Assembly: GCF_009858175.1 (NCBI RefSeq)
Contig: NZ_CP047393.1
Location: forward strand, 2,790,001-2,854,000
Direction: 5' to 3'
Length of the DNA: 64,000 bases
Source: Pontibacillus sp. HMF3514
GTDB lineage: Bacteria > Bacillota > Bacilli > Bacillales > BH030062
Part shown: positions 56,581 through 64,000 of the stretch, one piece after another
How positions within the stretch are numbered: the first letter of the stretch is position 1
Layout: each line of letters starts with the position of its first letter
Program-made: the position numbers and the translations under genes
Notes under the pieces: generated by a model
Seen by the model: the letters and a program-made list of their open reading frames with translations, nothing else
What the model was told of the DNA's origin: nothing
Databases searched by the model: none

Positions 56581-58287
56581 TCAAATGGTTTTTTCGTTTG
56601 CTTGAGCTTGTTTTTCTTTCTCTTCATCTACTAAAGCTCTACGAAGAATTTTACCAACTGCTGTTTTAGGTAACTCATCTCTAAACTCATAAATATGTGG
56701 GACTTTATAGGCTGCTAAATGCTTACGGCAAAATGCATTCAACTCTTCTTCAGTTAATTGGTACCCTTCTTTCAGGACAACATATGCTTTAACCGTTTCT
56801 CCCCTGTATGGATCAGGGATGCCAGCTACCACAACTTCTTGAACCGCTTCATTTTCATACATGACTTCCTCTACTTCTCTAGGGTAAATATTAAATCCAC
56901 CTGCGATAATCATATCTTTTTTACGATCCACAACGTAGAAGTAACCTTCTTCATCCATATAACCTAAATCACCCGTAAGGAACCAACCATCTTTCATGAC
57001 TTGGTCCGTTTCTTCAGGACGATTCCAATAGCCTTTCATAACTTGTGGGCCTTTAACAGCAATTTCCCCAACTTCTCCGACTTCAACTTCCTCAAAAGTG
57101 TCTGGCGTCACAATTTTAGAATCTGTATCTGGCCAAGGGACACCAATGCTTCCACTCAATCGATTCGCATATACAAAATTTGAATGGGTAACAGGTGATG
57201 TTTCAGTTAAACCGTACCCCTCTACTAATTTACCATCTGTAACTTTTTCAAACTGTTCTTGAACTTCAGCATGTAACGGTGCAGACCCACTGATACAAGC
57301 TTCGATGGAGGATAAGTCATATTTCTTTAATGTTGGATGGTTTAATAATGCAATATAGATTGTAGGTGCTCCAGGAAACAGGGTTGGTTTCTGTTTCTGT
57401 ATGGTTTTTAGAACATCCTCTACTTCAAACTTCGGAAGTAATACCATCTTAGATGCCATCATAATAGATAAATTCATAACGGCTGTCATTCCATATACAT
57501 GGAAGAAAGGGAGTACTCCAAGCACAATCTCTTGCCCTTTTTCTGTTTTATACAGCCAATTTTGACTCATCTGAGTGTTTGCTACTAGATTATAATGTGT
57601 AAGCATTACACCTTTCGGAAAACCAGTTGTTCCGCCCGTGTACTGAAATAAGGCTAGGTCTTCTTTAGGTGATACATCCACTTCTTTTACATCACCGGAT
57701 CCTTCCTCGAGTACACGTTTCCAAATGTGTGTACCATCTGAATGTTCAGGATGTACTACTATACCGTTTTGTTTCTTTTGAATGAAAGGATAGATGAGGT
57801 TTTTCGGAAAAGGTAGGTAATCTTTGATGCCTGTTACAATAACATGTTGTAGGTCTGTATTTCCTTTTACATTCGAAACTTTTGGGTATAACAAGTCTAG
57901 ACAAAGGATCATCTTTGCGCCAGAGTCTTTCATTTGGTACTCTAATTCACGTTCCATGTAGAGTGGATTCGTTTGAACCACAACACCACCGGCCATTAAT
58001 ACTCCGTAATAACCAATCACGGATTGCGGAGAATTCGGAAGCATAATGGCTACACGATCTCCTTTTTCTAACCCTAAATTCTGCAAATAGCTAGCAAATG
58101 CTTTCGTCTGCTCATATAGCTCTTCATATGTTAGCTCTTTCCCCAGAAAATGAAGTGCTTTCTTTTTCGGAAATTCTTCAGCAGTTTCTTGAAGAAAAAC
58201 GTGCAACGGTTTTTCGTCGTACTCAATCGTTGGCGAGATCTCTTCAGGATAATGCTTAACCCATGGACGTACATTTAACTCACTCAT
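56581..58287 (-). CDS. lcfA: Long-chain fatty-acid-CoA ligase LcfA
   Basis: The 568-aa adenylate-forming enzyme activates fatty acids to acyl-CoA for beta-oxidation. It has the P-loop FQYTGGTTGFPKGVMLTHYN, the YGLTETSPVTHSN motif, the FACS signature in GWFLTGDLGYMDEEGYFYVVDRKKDMI and the C-terminal Lys in LPKTAVGKILRRAL. First gene of lcfA-fadR-fadB-etfB-etfA. Confidence 0.97.
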   Translation of the reverse strand: MSELNVRPWVKHYPEEISPTIEYDEKPLHVFLQETAEEFPKKKALHFLGKELTYEELYEQTKAFASYLQNLGLEKGDRVAIMLPNSPQSVIGYYGVLMAGGVVVQTNPLYMERELEYQMKDSGAKMILCLDLLYPKVSNVKGNTDLQHVIVTGIKDYLPFPKNLIYPFIQKKQNGIVVHPEHSDGTHIWKRVLEEGSGDVKEVDVSPKEDLALFQYTGGTTGFPKGVMLTHYNLVANTQMSQNWLYKTEKGQEIVLGVLPFFHVYGMTAVMNLSIMMASKMVLLPKFEVEDVLKTIQKQKPTLFPGAPTIYIALLNHPTLKKYDLSSIEACISGSAPLHAEVQEQFEKVTDGKLVEGYGLTETSPVTHSNFVYANRLSGSIGVPWPDTDSKIVTPDTFEEVEVGEVGEIAVKGPQVMKGYWNRPEETDQVMKDGWFLTGDLGYMDEEGYFYVVDRKKDMIIAGGFNIYPREVEEVMYENEAVQEVVVAGIPDPYRGETVKAYVVLKEGYQLTEEELNAFCRKHLAAYKVPHIYEFRDELPKTAVGKILRRALVDEEKEKQAQANEKTI

Positions 58288-58322
58288 ACAGTTACCCCCT
58301 TTATGATTATAGACCTACTTCT

Positions 58323-58365
58323 ATTATAACCATTATGACTGAATATTTGAAATATTAATTATTCA
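58323..58365 (-). promoter_or_regulatory. lcfA promoter with overlapping FadR-like operator
   Basis: A perfect TATAAT lies at 58328-58323 on the minus strand, 36 bases before the lcfA ATG. An 18-bp imperfect palindrome TGAATAATTAATATTTCA at 58365-58348 (7 of 9 symmetric positions) resembles the FadR site and would overlap the -35 region, so binding would block the promoter. Confidence 0.45.
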
Positions 58366-58433
58366 ATGAGGAAAAATGGTTAGATTTTTATATGGGAAAT
58401 GTTAGTGAGAATAATCAGGGATATATGATACTT

Positions 58434-58989
58434 GTTATTCAGTTATATGGCAGGATTGTTGAAGACTTGAAACTGAGAGGAGTCCGTTGCTGTTGAGTAA
58501 TTTGTTCCGGTCAGTGAAACGGCAAGCCTGTTGTGGAAGAAAAGCCGAGCCTCCTCGTTCCTGCGGGGTCTCGTCTTCCCTTTGTTACCACGACAGTTTG
58601 CCGTTTCCTTCCCTCCACGCGATTATGGAGACTAACGGACCATAATTTAGCTGCTTTCCCACCTCATATTGATTGGAAATCATATTCAGAGAAGTTGCTC
58701 AAACCCTTGTCATGATAGGCTTATACTACCAGAAATCAGAACATCCTCTCCCTAAACTACAGCGGTTCCGTTAATCTCAATAACGCCAAGGTGGGATGTG
58801 GAACGGGTTGACTCCTCCGGTAGAAAGGGCGAGCGAGATCCCGCAGGAACGAAGTGACGAGGAAGCTCGATCGGTCTTCCGGGGAAAGCAACCCGTTCCA
58901 CAGCCCGCCGAACTGTACAAAAGCAACGGAACCATACGCACATTATCTCGATTCCAAGTCTTCCATATAAGGGGGCTTTAATGGAATAA
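58434..58989. repeat. R1 composite repeat, copy D
   Basis: Near-identical to copy A over its shared parts, with the same two head-to-head units (unit 1 58482-58640, unit 2 58764-58933) and the same spacer. It lacks the two extra hairpins of copy A. One arm base differs (GGATG for GGCTG), which breaks one pair. It lies between lcfA and the small ORF behind yshE. The intergenic stretch 58366-58433 has nothing else I can name. Confidence 0.9.
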
Positions 58990-59033
58990 AAAGAGCACTG
59001 AATTGCTTTACAATTCAATGCCCGTTCACTGCT

Positions 59034-59111
59034 CTACAACATCAAATATATAACTCCAATAATTACAAATAAAGCCGACACGACCCCTAACACTTTTGCT
59101 AAGGTTTCCAC
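59034..59111 (-). CDS. 25-aa membrane peptide downstream of yshE
   Basis: A GTG at 59111 with AAGGGAGAGA nine bases upstream opens a 25-codon frame: METLAKVLGVVSALFVII then GVIYLML. It is a single hydrophobic helix with a small polar head. It starts 15 bases after the yshE stop, so the two may be cotranscribed and functionally linked. No family is recognised. Confidence 0.5.
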   Translation of the reverse strand: METLAKVLGVVSALFVIIGVIYLML

Positions 59112-59126
59112 GTTGTGCTCTCTCCC

Positions 59127-59531
59127 TTACCCAATATTTGATCCAATAACAAATGATAGCCCCACAGAAATAATCATAGCAATAAACCCTACAGCTCTGT
59201 TATCTTTTTCGATCTCTTCATCAATTCGAAAGCTCGGTGTTAAAAATTCAAAAATAAAATAACCAAATAAGAGTAAGACGAATCCAAATAATCCCCACCC
59301 CATACTTTGTAACAAAGTGTCATTGTGTTGGATGGAATATCGGAAAATATTTGATATACCAAAAATTTTACCGCCAGTCGCCATAGCTACAGAAAAATTG
59401 CCTTGTTTAATCTGCTCCCAGTTGTTGTATTTCGTTACGATTTCAAAAATCGCTAAAAACAAAACACCACACAGTACAGACACACTATAGCTAGCTGCTG
59501 TTTCAATGAGCGGATGCTCCCAAAAATCCAT
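59127..59531 (-). CDS. yshE: DUF350 membrane protein YshE
   Basis: The 134-aa protein has four membrane helices and the DUF350 pattern (NFSVAMATGGKIFGISNI, GWGLFGFVLLLFGYFIFEFLTP). Its position between lcfA and mutS2 matches YshE of B. subtilis. The function of DUF350 is unknown. A 25-aa hydrophobic peptide gene follows it. Confidence 0.88.
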   Translation of the reverse strand: MDFWEHPLIETAASYSVSVLCGVLFLAIFEIVTKYNNWEQIKQGNFSVAMATGGKIFGISNIFRYSIQHNDTLLQSMGWGLFGFVLLLFGYFIFEFLTPSFRIDEEIEKDNRAVGFIAMIISVGLSFVIGSNIG

Positions 59532-59621
59532 GCGCGCCCTCCCCTTTATTTAACGTCATCTTATGTACAAATAAAGAAATACGGATATCCACTCAAATAG
59601 GTGAATATCGCATTTCCATTA

Positions 59622-61973
59622 TTAACCTAACTCTAAAACGGTAACGCCTCCGCCACCCTCGTTCATTCCACCAGATCGAGAGGACTTAATAGAACGGTGC
59701 TTCTTCGCATATTGTTCAACAGCGTTTCGTAAAGCTCCAGTTCCTTTACCATGGATAATTGAAACTTTCGGATATCCTGCAAGTAATGCATCGTCTAGAT
59801 ATTTTTCTAACCGACGAAGTGCTTCGTCATAACGCTCCCCACGTAAATCCAGCTCAGGCTTTACATGATGACTTGAACCTTTAACCGTCGCCATTGGTTT
59901 TTCCTTTAAAGGTTCTTCGCGTTTTATAAACTCAAGATCTTTCGCTTTCACTTTCATTTTCATAATTCCCAGCTGAACTTGGAATTCTTTATCACTTACT
60001 TTTTCAGCAATGTGACCAGTTCGGTCTAAGGAAAGTACTTTCACTTCGTCCCCAACCTGTAATTCGGGTTGGGTTTGTTTGGCTTTTGGTTTCTGGTCTT
60101 GCTTAACCTGTTTCTTTGCCAGCTCTGGTTGAGCCTCATCAAGCATTTTTCTAGCTTCAATCCATTCATGTTCTTTCATGTCCGCTTGATTTTTCATCCG
60201 GCGCATCTCAGAAACGATTTCTTCGGCTTCCTGTCGAGCTTTTTCAATGGCTTTCTGGGCCTTTTCTTCAGCTTTCTTATAGAGTTCTTCACGTTTCGCT
60301 TCAAAATCTGCCCATTTTTGTTCGAGCTCTCGGTGCATATCTTGAGCTTCTTGTAAGAGGTTTTCAGCTTCCTCATAATCTTTTTCGGCTCCACGCTTAG
60401 ATTCTTCAAGTGAAGCGATCATATTTTCAACACTCTTAGAGTCTGTACCCATATGCTCTTGAGCTTTTTCTATGACATTTTCTCGCAGCCCTAATCGGCG
60501 AGAAATCTCAAATGCGTTACTTCGACCAGGGACACCAATTAATAAACGATAGGTTGGCTTCAATGTTTGAATATCAAACTCGACAGAAGCATTAATAACA
60601 CCCTGGCGATTATAGCCATAGGCCTTCAGTTCAGGGTAGTGCGTCGTGGCGATAACACGAGCACCACGGCTGACAACATCATCTAGAATGGACATGGCAA
60701 GTGCTGCCCCTTCTTGCGGGTCTGTTCCTGCTCCAAGCTCGTCAAAGAGCACTAGAGATTTATGATCAACCTTGCTCAAAATATCCACAATGTTGGTCAT
60801 GTGAGAAGAGAATGTACTCAAGGACTGTTCAATCGACTGTTCATCTCCAATGTCAGCAAAGATGTTATCAAACACCGTCATCTCACAGCCATCTTGTGCT
60901 GGAATCTGCAACCCTGATTGAGCCATTAATGAGCATAGTCCAACCATTTTTAGCGTTACGGTTTTACCACCCGTATTGGGGCCTGTAATCACAATGGAGG
61001 AAAAGTCTTCCCCTAAATCTACGTCATTCGGAACTACTTCGTCTTCTTCGATAAGAGGATGTCTTGCCTGTCTCATTTTGATAATGCCTTGATCATTAAT
61101 ACCAGGCATGGCACCACGCATGTCTTTTCCTAAACGTGCTTTTGCAAACATGAAGTCCAATTGAGCTAACACTTCAACATTTTGATATAGAAATCCTTCA
61201 TCTGCTGCAATACGTTCTGATAACTCAATTAAAATGCGCTCTACTTCATGTTTTTCTTGAACTTTAGCTTCCTGAAGAGAGTTATTTAATTCCACGATTG
61301 CTTGGGGTTCCATAAATAACGTTGCACCAGATGCAGATTGGTCATGGACTATTCCGCCAAAATTACCACGATACTCCTGTTTCACAGGTAAAACATAGCG
61401 ATCATTTCGAATGGTAATAATCGCATCGGAAAGCATTTTGCTTTTTGACTTCGTCCACCCTTCCAATTTATCTCGTACACGACCTTCAAATGTTCTGATT
61501 CTTGAACGCAAAGTACGAAGCTTTTCAGAAGCGCCATCCATTACCTTTCCATTCTCATCAATACGGTTTTTAATCGTTCGCTCCAAATCACTTAACGGAA
61601 CGATTTGTTCTACAAGCTCGAGCATAATAGGGATCTCGACATCTTCTATCTCTTCGATGAATTTTTTCATCTGCTTTCCACCATAAATGGTGCTTGCAAC
61701 ATCCATACATTCTTCTGGTTGTAGCATGCCACCGACCGACGCTCGCTTGATGTGTGGACGAATATCAGACACGCCCCCTAGTGGAACATGACCTTTTAAG
61801 CGGAAAATATGTGCCGCTTCATCTGTGTCCTTTTGCCACTTACGAACTTGATCGACATCAGTAGATGGCTTTAATTTTTTTGCCTGTTCTTTCCCTAAGG
61901 AAGAAGAGGCTTGTTCTGCTAATTGCTCAATAATTTTTTTATATTCTAATACATGATAGATACGATCATTCAT
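59622..61973 (-). CDS. mutS2: MutS2 (mutSB), recombination/ribosome-rescue endonuclease
   Basis: The 783-aa protein has MutS-like core domains without the mismatch domain, Walker [15 protein letters not shown], Walker [16 protein letters not shown], a coiled coil rich in Glu/Lys, and a C-terminal Smr nuclease domain with [13 protein letters not shown] and [11 protein letters not shown]. In B. subtilis MutS2 acts on collided ribosomes, and earlier work linked it to recombination. It follows polX by 76 bp. Confidence 0.96.
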   Translation of the reverse strand: MNDRIYHVLEYKKIIEQLAEQASSSLGKEQAKKLKPSTDVDQVRKWQKDTDEAAHIFRLKGHVPLGGVSDIRPHIKRASVGGMLQPEECMDVASTIYGGKQMKKFIEEIEDVEIPIMLELVEQIVPLSDLERTIKNRIDENGKVMDGASEKLRTLRSRIRTFEGRVRDKLEGWTKSKSKMLSDAIITIRNDRYVLPVKQEYRGNFGGIVHDQSASGATLFMEPQAIVELNNSLQEAKVQEKHEVERILIELSERIAADEGFLYQNVEVLAQLDFMFAKARLGKDMRGAMPGINDQGIIKMRQARHPLIEEDEVVPNDVDLGEDFSSIVITGPNTGGKTVTLKMVGLCSLMAQSGLQIPAQDGCEMTVFDNIFADIGDEQSIEQSLSTFSSHMTNIVDILSKVDHKSLVLFDELGAGTDPQEGAALAMSILDDVVSRGARVIATTHYPELKAYGYNRQGVINASVEFDIQTLKPTYRLLIGVPGRSNAFEISRRLGLRENVIEKAQEHMGTDSKSVENMIASLEESKRGAEKDYEEAENLLQEAQDMHRELEQKWADFEAKREELYKKAEEKAQKAIEKARQEAEEIVSEMRRMKNQADMKEHEWIEARKMLDEAQPELAKKQVKQDQKPKAKQTQPELQVGDEVKVLSLDRTGHIAEKVSDKEFQVQLGIMKMKVKAKDLEFIKREEPLKEKPMATVKGSSHHVKPELDLRGERYDEALRRLEKYLDDALLAGYPKVSIIHGKGTGALRNAVEQYAKKHRSIKSSRSGGMNEGGGGVTVLELG

Positions 61974-62000
61974 GACTTTTACCCCTTTGTTACTTCTTTA

Positions 62001-62034
62001 CCTGCCTTCATTCCAATCAGGCAGGGAGCCTGAT
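62001..62034 (-). other. Overlapping alternative hairpins between polX and mutS2
   Basis: Two stems share the segment AGGCAGG: CCTGCCT (62001-62007) pairs with AGGCAGG (62019-62025), and ATCAGGC (62017-62023) pairs with GCCTGAT (62028-62034). They exclude each other. No T run follows, so this is not a plain terminator; it lies in the leader of mutS2. Confidence 0.4.
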
Positions 62035-62048
62035 GTCACTAAGTAACA

Positions 62049-63770
62049 CTATTCTTTTGAAATATTTAAAAAGTCTTTAAGCTGCTGCTTCGTCCAAGTA
62101 TTTAATACATTTTCTTTACGAAGCATTGCTTTACGTGCAACTCCCACACCGATCTCCATATGTTCTAGCATTGGGTAGTTGTGGGCGTCCGTATTAATGG
62201 AAATATACACACCTTCATCTTGTGCCTTCCCTAAGTATTGCCAAGAAAGATCTAAACGATTTGGGTTTGCATTCAATTCCAATGCTGTATTTGTCTCTTT
62301 CGCTCTCTGAAAAAGCTGGTCAATATCTACACTGTAACCATCCCGACGCCCAATAAGACGACCTGTTGGATGGGCTATAAGATTTACATGCGGGCATTCA
62401 AAAGCGCGATCAAGACGTTTCATTATCTCTTCCTGAGACTGGTTAAAGTTAGAGTGAATAGATGCAATGACAAAATCCATCTCTTTTAAAAACTCATCAG
62501 AGAAATCGAGTGTGCCATCAGGCTTAATATCCATTTCAATACCAGCAAATATATGAAAATCATCATAGAATTCATTTAGCTTATCAATTTCTTCTCTTTG
62601 TTTACGAAGGCGTGTTTCATCAAGGCCATTGGCAACTCGTAAATACTTCGAGTGATCTGTAATTGCGATATATTCATATCCTTTTTCACGTGCACGCTCA
62701 GCCATTTCTGCTAGTGATTGTGCACCGTCACTCCATGCTGTGTGCATATGAAGATCTCCTCGAATATCTTTATGCTGTAATAAGGATACTTCTTCGCGAA
62801 AAGCTTCTACTTCTCCATTGTTTTCTCTAACCTCGGGAGGTATAAAATTCAGGCCAAAATGAGCGAAAAAATCCTCTTCAGATGAGAATGTCTTCACTTC
62901 TCCTGTTTCACTATTCTCCACTCCATACTCACTGATCTTCTCACCTTGGTCCTTTGCGAGCTGACGTAAGGCAACATTATGATCTTTAGAACCTGTAAAG
63001 TGGTGGAGTGTTGTCGGGAATTCTTCAGGTTTCACGAGTCTAAAATCTACACCGATATCATACCCCTCAGAAAGAACTAGGGATACTTTCGTTTCTCCTT
63101 GAGCTACGATCTCTTTAATATTATCAATTTCTAACAGCTGATCGCGTACTTTTTCAGGTGCATTTGTAGACAATATAAAGTCGATATCTTTTATAGTCTC
63201 TCTCATACGTCTTAAGCTACCTGCTCGAGAGTATTGTTCAATACCTGCCATATCTCCCAGGTACTCCTCAATCTTCTCTGCTAGAGGCAGCATTACCGCA
63301 ATCGGTAACCGTTCAGGTCGTTGATTGGCTTCCTCTAACGTTTGTAGAATTTTTTCCTCTGTCTTTTTACCAAAACCACTAAGCTGTTGTACTTTTCCTT
63401 CCTCACAAGCTTCTTTTAACGAGGTAGCATCCGTTACACCAAGTTCTTGATACAACTTGGCCAATTTCTTCCCACCAAGTCCTTGAAGCTGCAGCAAAGG
63501 AATCAACCCGGCTGGTACTTCCTGCTCTAATTGCGTAAGCGTTTGAGATTCACCAGACTCAATAATTTCTTGAATTACAGCTGCGGTACCTTTTCCAATC
63601 CCATTCATTTTTGTGAAATCCTCTATTTCAGATAAGGAACGATCATCTGTTTCTAAGGCTTGGGCCGCTTTTCGGTAAGCAGAAATTTTAAAAGGATTCT
63701 CCCCTTTTAACTCCAAGTACACAGCAATTTGTTCTAATTTCTTTATGAGTTGTTTTTTATCTACTTTCAT
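62049..63770 (-). CDS. polX: DNA polymerase X (polβ/PHP)
   Basis: The 573-aa protein has an N-terminal helix-hairpin-helix domain, a family X polymerase core (AGSLRRMRETIKDIDFIL with the metal Asp pair) and a C-terminal PHP domain with DLHMHTAWSDGAQ, the exonuclease in Bacillus PolX. It fills gaps in base-excision repair. ATG at 63770 has AGGTG six bases away. Neighbour of mutS2 as yshC-yshD in B. subtilis. Confidence 0.95.
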   Translation of the reverse strand: MKVDKKQLIKKLEQIAVYLELKGENPFKISAYRKAAQALETDDRSLSEIEDFTKMNGIGKGTAAVIQEIIESGESQTLTQLEQEVPAGLIPLLQLQGLGGKKLAKLYQELGVTDATSLKEACEEGKVQQLSGFGKKTEEKILQTLEEANQRPERLPIAVMLPLAEKIEEYLGDMAGIEQYSRAGSLRRMRETIKDIDFILSTNAPEKVRDQLLEIDNIKEIVAQGETKVSLVLSEGYDIGVDFRLVKPEEFPTTLHHFTGSKDHNVALRQLAKDQGEKISEYGVENSETGEVKTFSSEEDFFAHFGLNFIPPEVRENNGEVEAFREEVSLLQHKDIRGDLHMHTAWSDGAQSLAEMAERAREKGYEYIAITDHSKYLRVANGLDETRLRKQREEIDKLNEFYDDFHIFAGIEMDIKPDGTLDFSDEFLKEMDFVIASIHSNFNQSQEEIMKRLDRAFECPHVNLIAHPTGRLIGRRDGYSVDIDQLFQRAKETNTALELNANPNRLDLSWQYLGKAQDEGVYISINTDAHNYPMLEHMEIGVGVARKAMLRKENVLNTWTKQQLKDFLNISKE

Positions 63771-63859
63771 CTTGTTCACCTGCTTTTTATCTTAATAAGA
63801 AAAGCGCAAGGGCCCGTATAGCAATGAAGGGACTGGACTGAGCCAGTAGTGAGATTAAC

Positions 63860-63992
63860 CAAACTTGCTGATTGGCAAGCCGTTAGGCGCAGACAGAAGC
63901 TTAGTTGCCGTGGTACTTTAACCTAGAAATTTTAACTACGTCGAAATACTTCTTCGCTAAAATTTCATGTCATCAAATGTGTAAAGGAAACA
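63860..63992 (+). repeat. R2 repeat, copy 2
   Basis: A 133-bp block like copy 1: TTGCTGATTGGCAA (63865-63878), GCCGTTAGGC (63879-63888), GGCGCAGACAGAAGCTTAG, ACTACGTCGAA and CTTCTTCGCTAAAATTTC. It is in the same orientation as copy 1. The sequence just before it (63799-63812) has AAAAGCGCAAGGGCC, another stretch that I remember as common in Bacillaceae intergenic DNA. It abuts the window end. Confidence 0.75.
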
Positions 63993-64000
63993 CAAATTGT

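Noticed and set aside
58533-59018. ORFs within R1 copy D
   Set aside because: Same reason as for copy A; the conservation is at DNA level and palindromic.

Overview
The window is chromosomal DNA of a low-to-moderate GC, endospore-forming member of the Bacillaceae. The gene order largely follows the Bacillus subtilis block lcfA-fadR-fadB-etfB-etfA-trxA-uvrC-yslB-sdhCAB-ysmA-gerE-ysmB-racE-gerM-rph-ysnA-ysnB-tig-clpX-lonB-lonA-ysxC-ysxD-hemAXCDBL-spoVID-ysxE-valS-folC. Acidic proteins and the repeat families resemble moderately halophilic genera such as Halobacillus or Pontibacillus, but that genus-level guess comes from memory and is not proven here.

Region 1 (1-10.5 kb) is a type IV pilus locus that is not the competence comG operon. 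It has pilC (cut by the window edge), a PilT retraction ATPase, a PilB extension ATPase whose N-terminus fits the c-di-GMP-binding MshEN pattern, a VanW/G5 surface protein, a 31-residue very basic peptide gene, an acidic membrane protein, two prepilins on the other strand, a PilX-like minor pilin and a membrane-bound GAF-GGDEF diguanylate cyclase. The cyclase next to a probable c-di-GMP-binding PilB suggests local second-messenger control of pili.

Region 2 (10.7-20 kb) holds folC, two tandem RimK-like ATP-grasp ligases, valS with a T-box leader, a 62-aa membrane protein, and the spore coat genes ysxE and spoVID. Region 3 (20-36 kb) holds the haem operon hemAXCDBL, ysxD, the GTPase engB, the proteases lonA, lonB and clpX, trigger factor and a TPR protein. 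Region 4 (36.7-46.4 kb) holds tRNA-Arg and tRNA-Gly, ysnB, rdgB, rph, gerM, murI, a MarR regulator, gerE with a sigma-K-like promoter, a ComP/ComA-like two-component pair with no comQ or comX beside it, and ysmA. Region 5 (46.5-63.8 kb) holds sdhCAB, yslB, uvrC, trxA, the fatty-acid-oxidation operon lcfA-fadR-fadB-etfB-etfA with FadR-type operators, yshE with a 25-aa membrane peptide gene behind it, mutS2 and polX.

Two non-coding repeat families are scattered between genes. The first (R1) occurs as two nearly identical head-to-head composites (19376-19986 and 58434-58989) and two single units between gerM and murI. Its hairpin arms differ between copies by compensating base changes, so selection or copying has kept the fold. 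The second (R2) occurs at 56433-56568 and 63860-63992. No CRISPR array, rRNA, transposase or prophage gene was seen.
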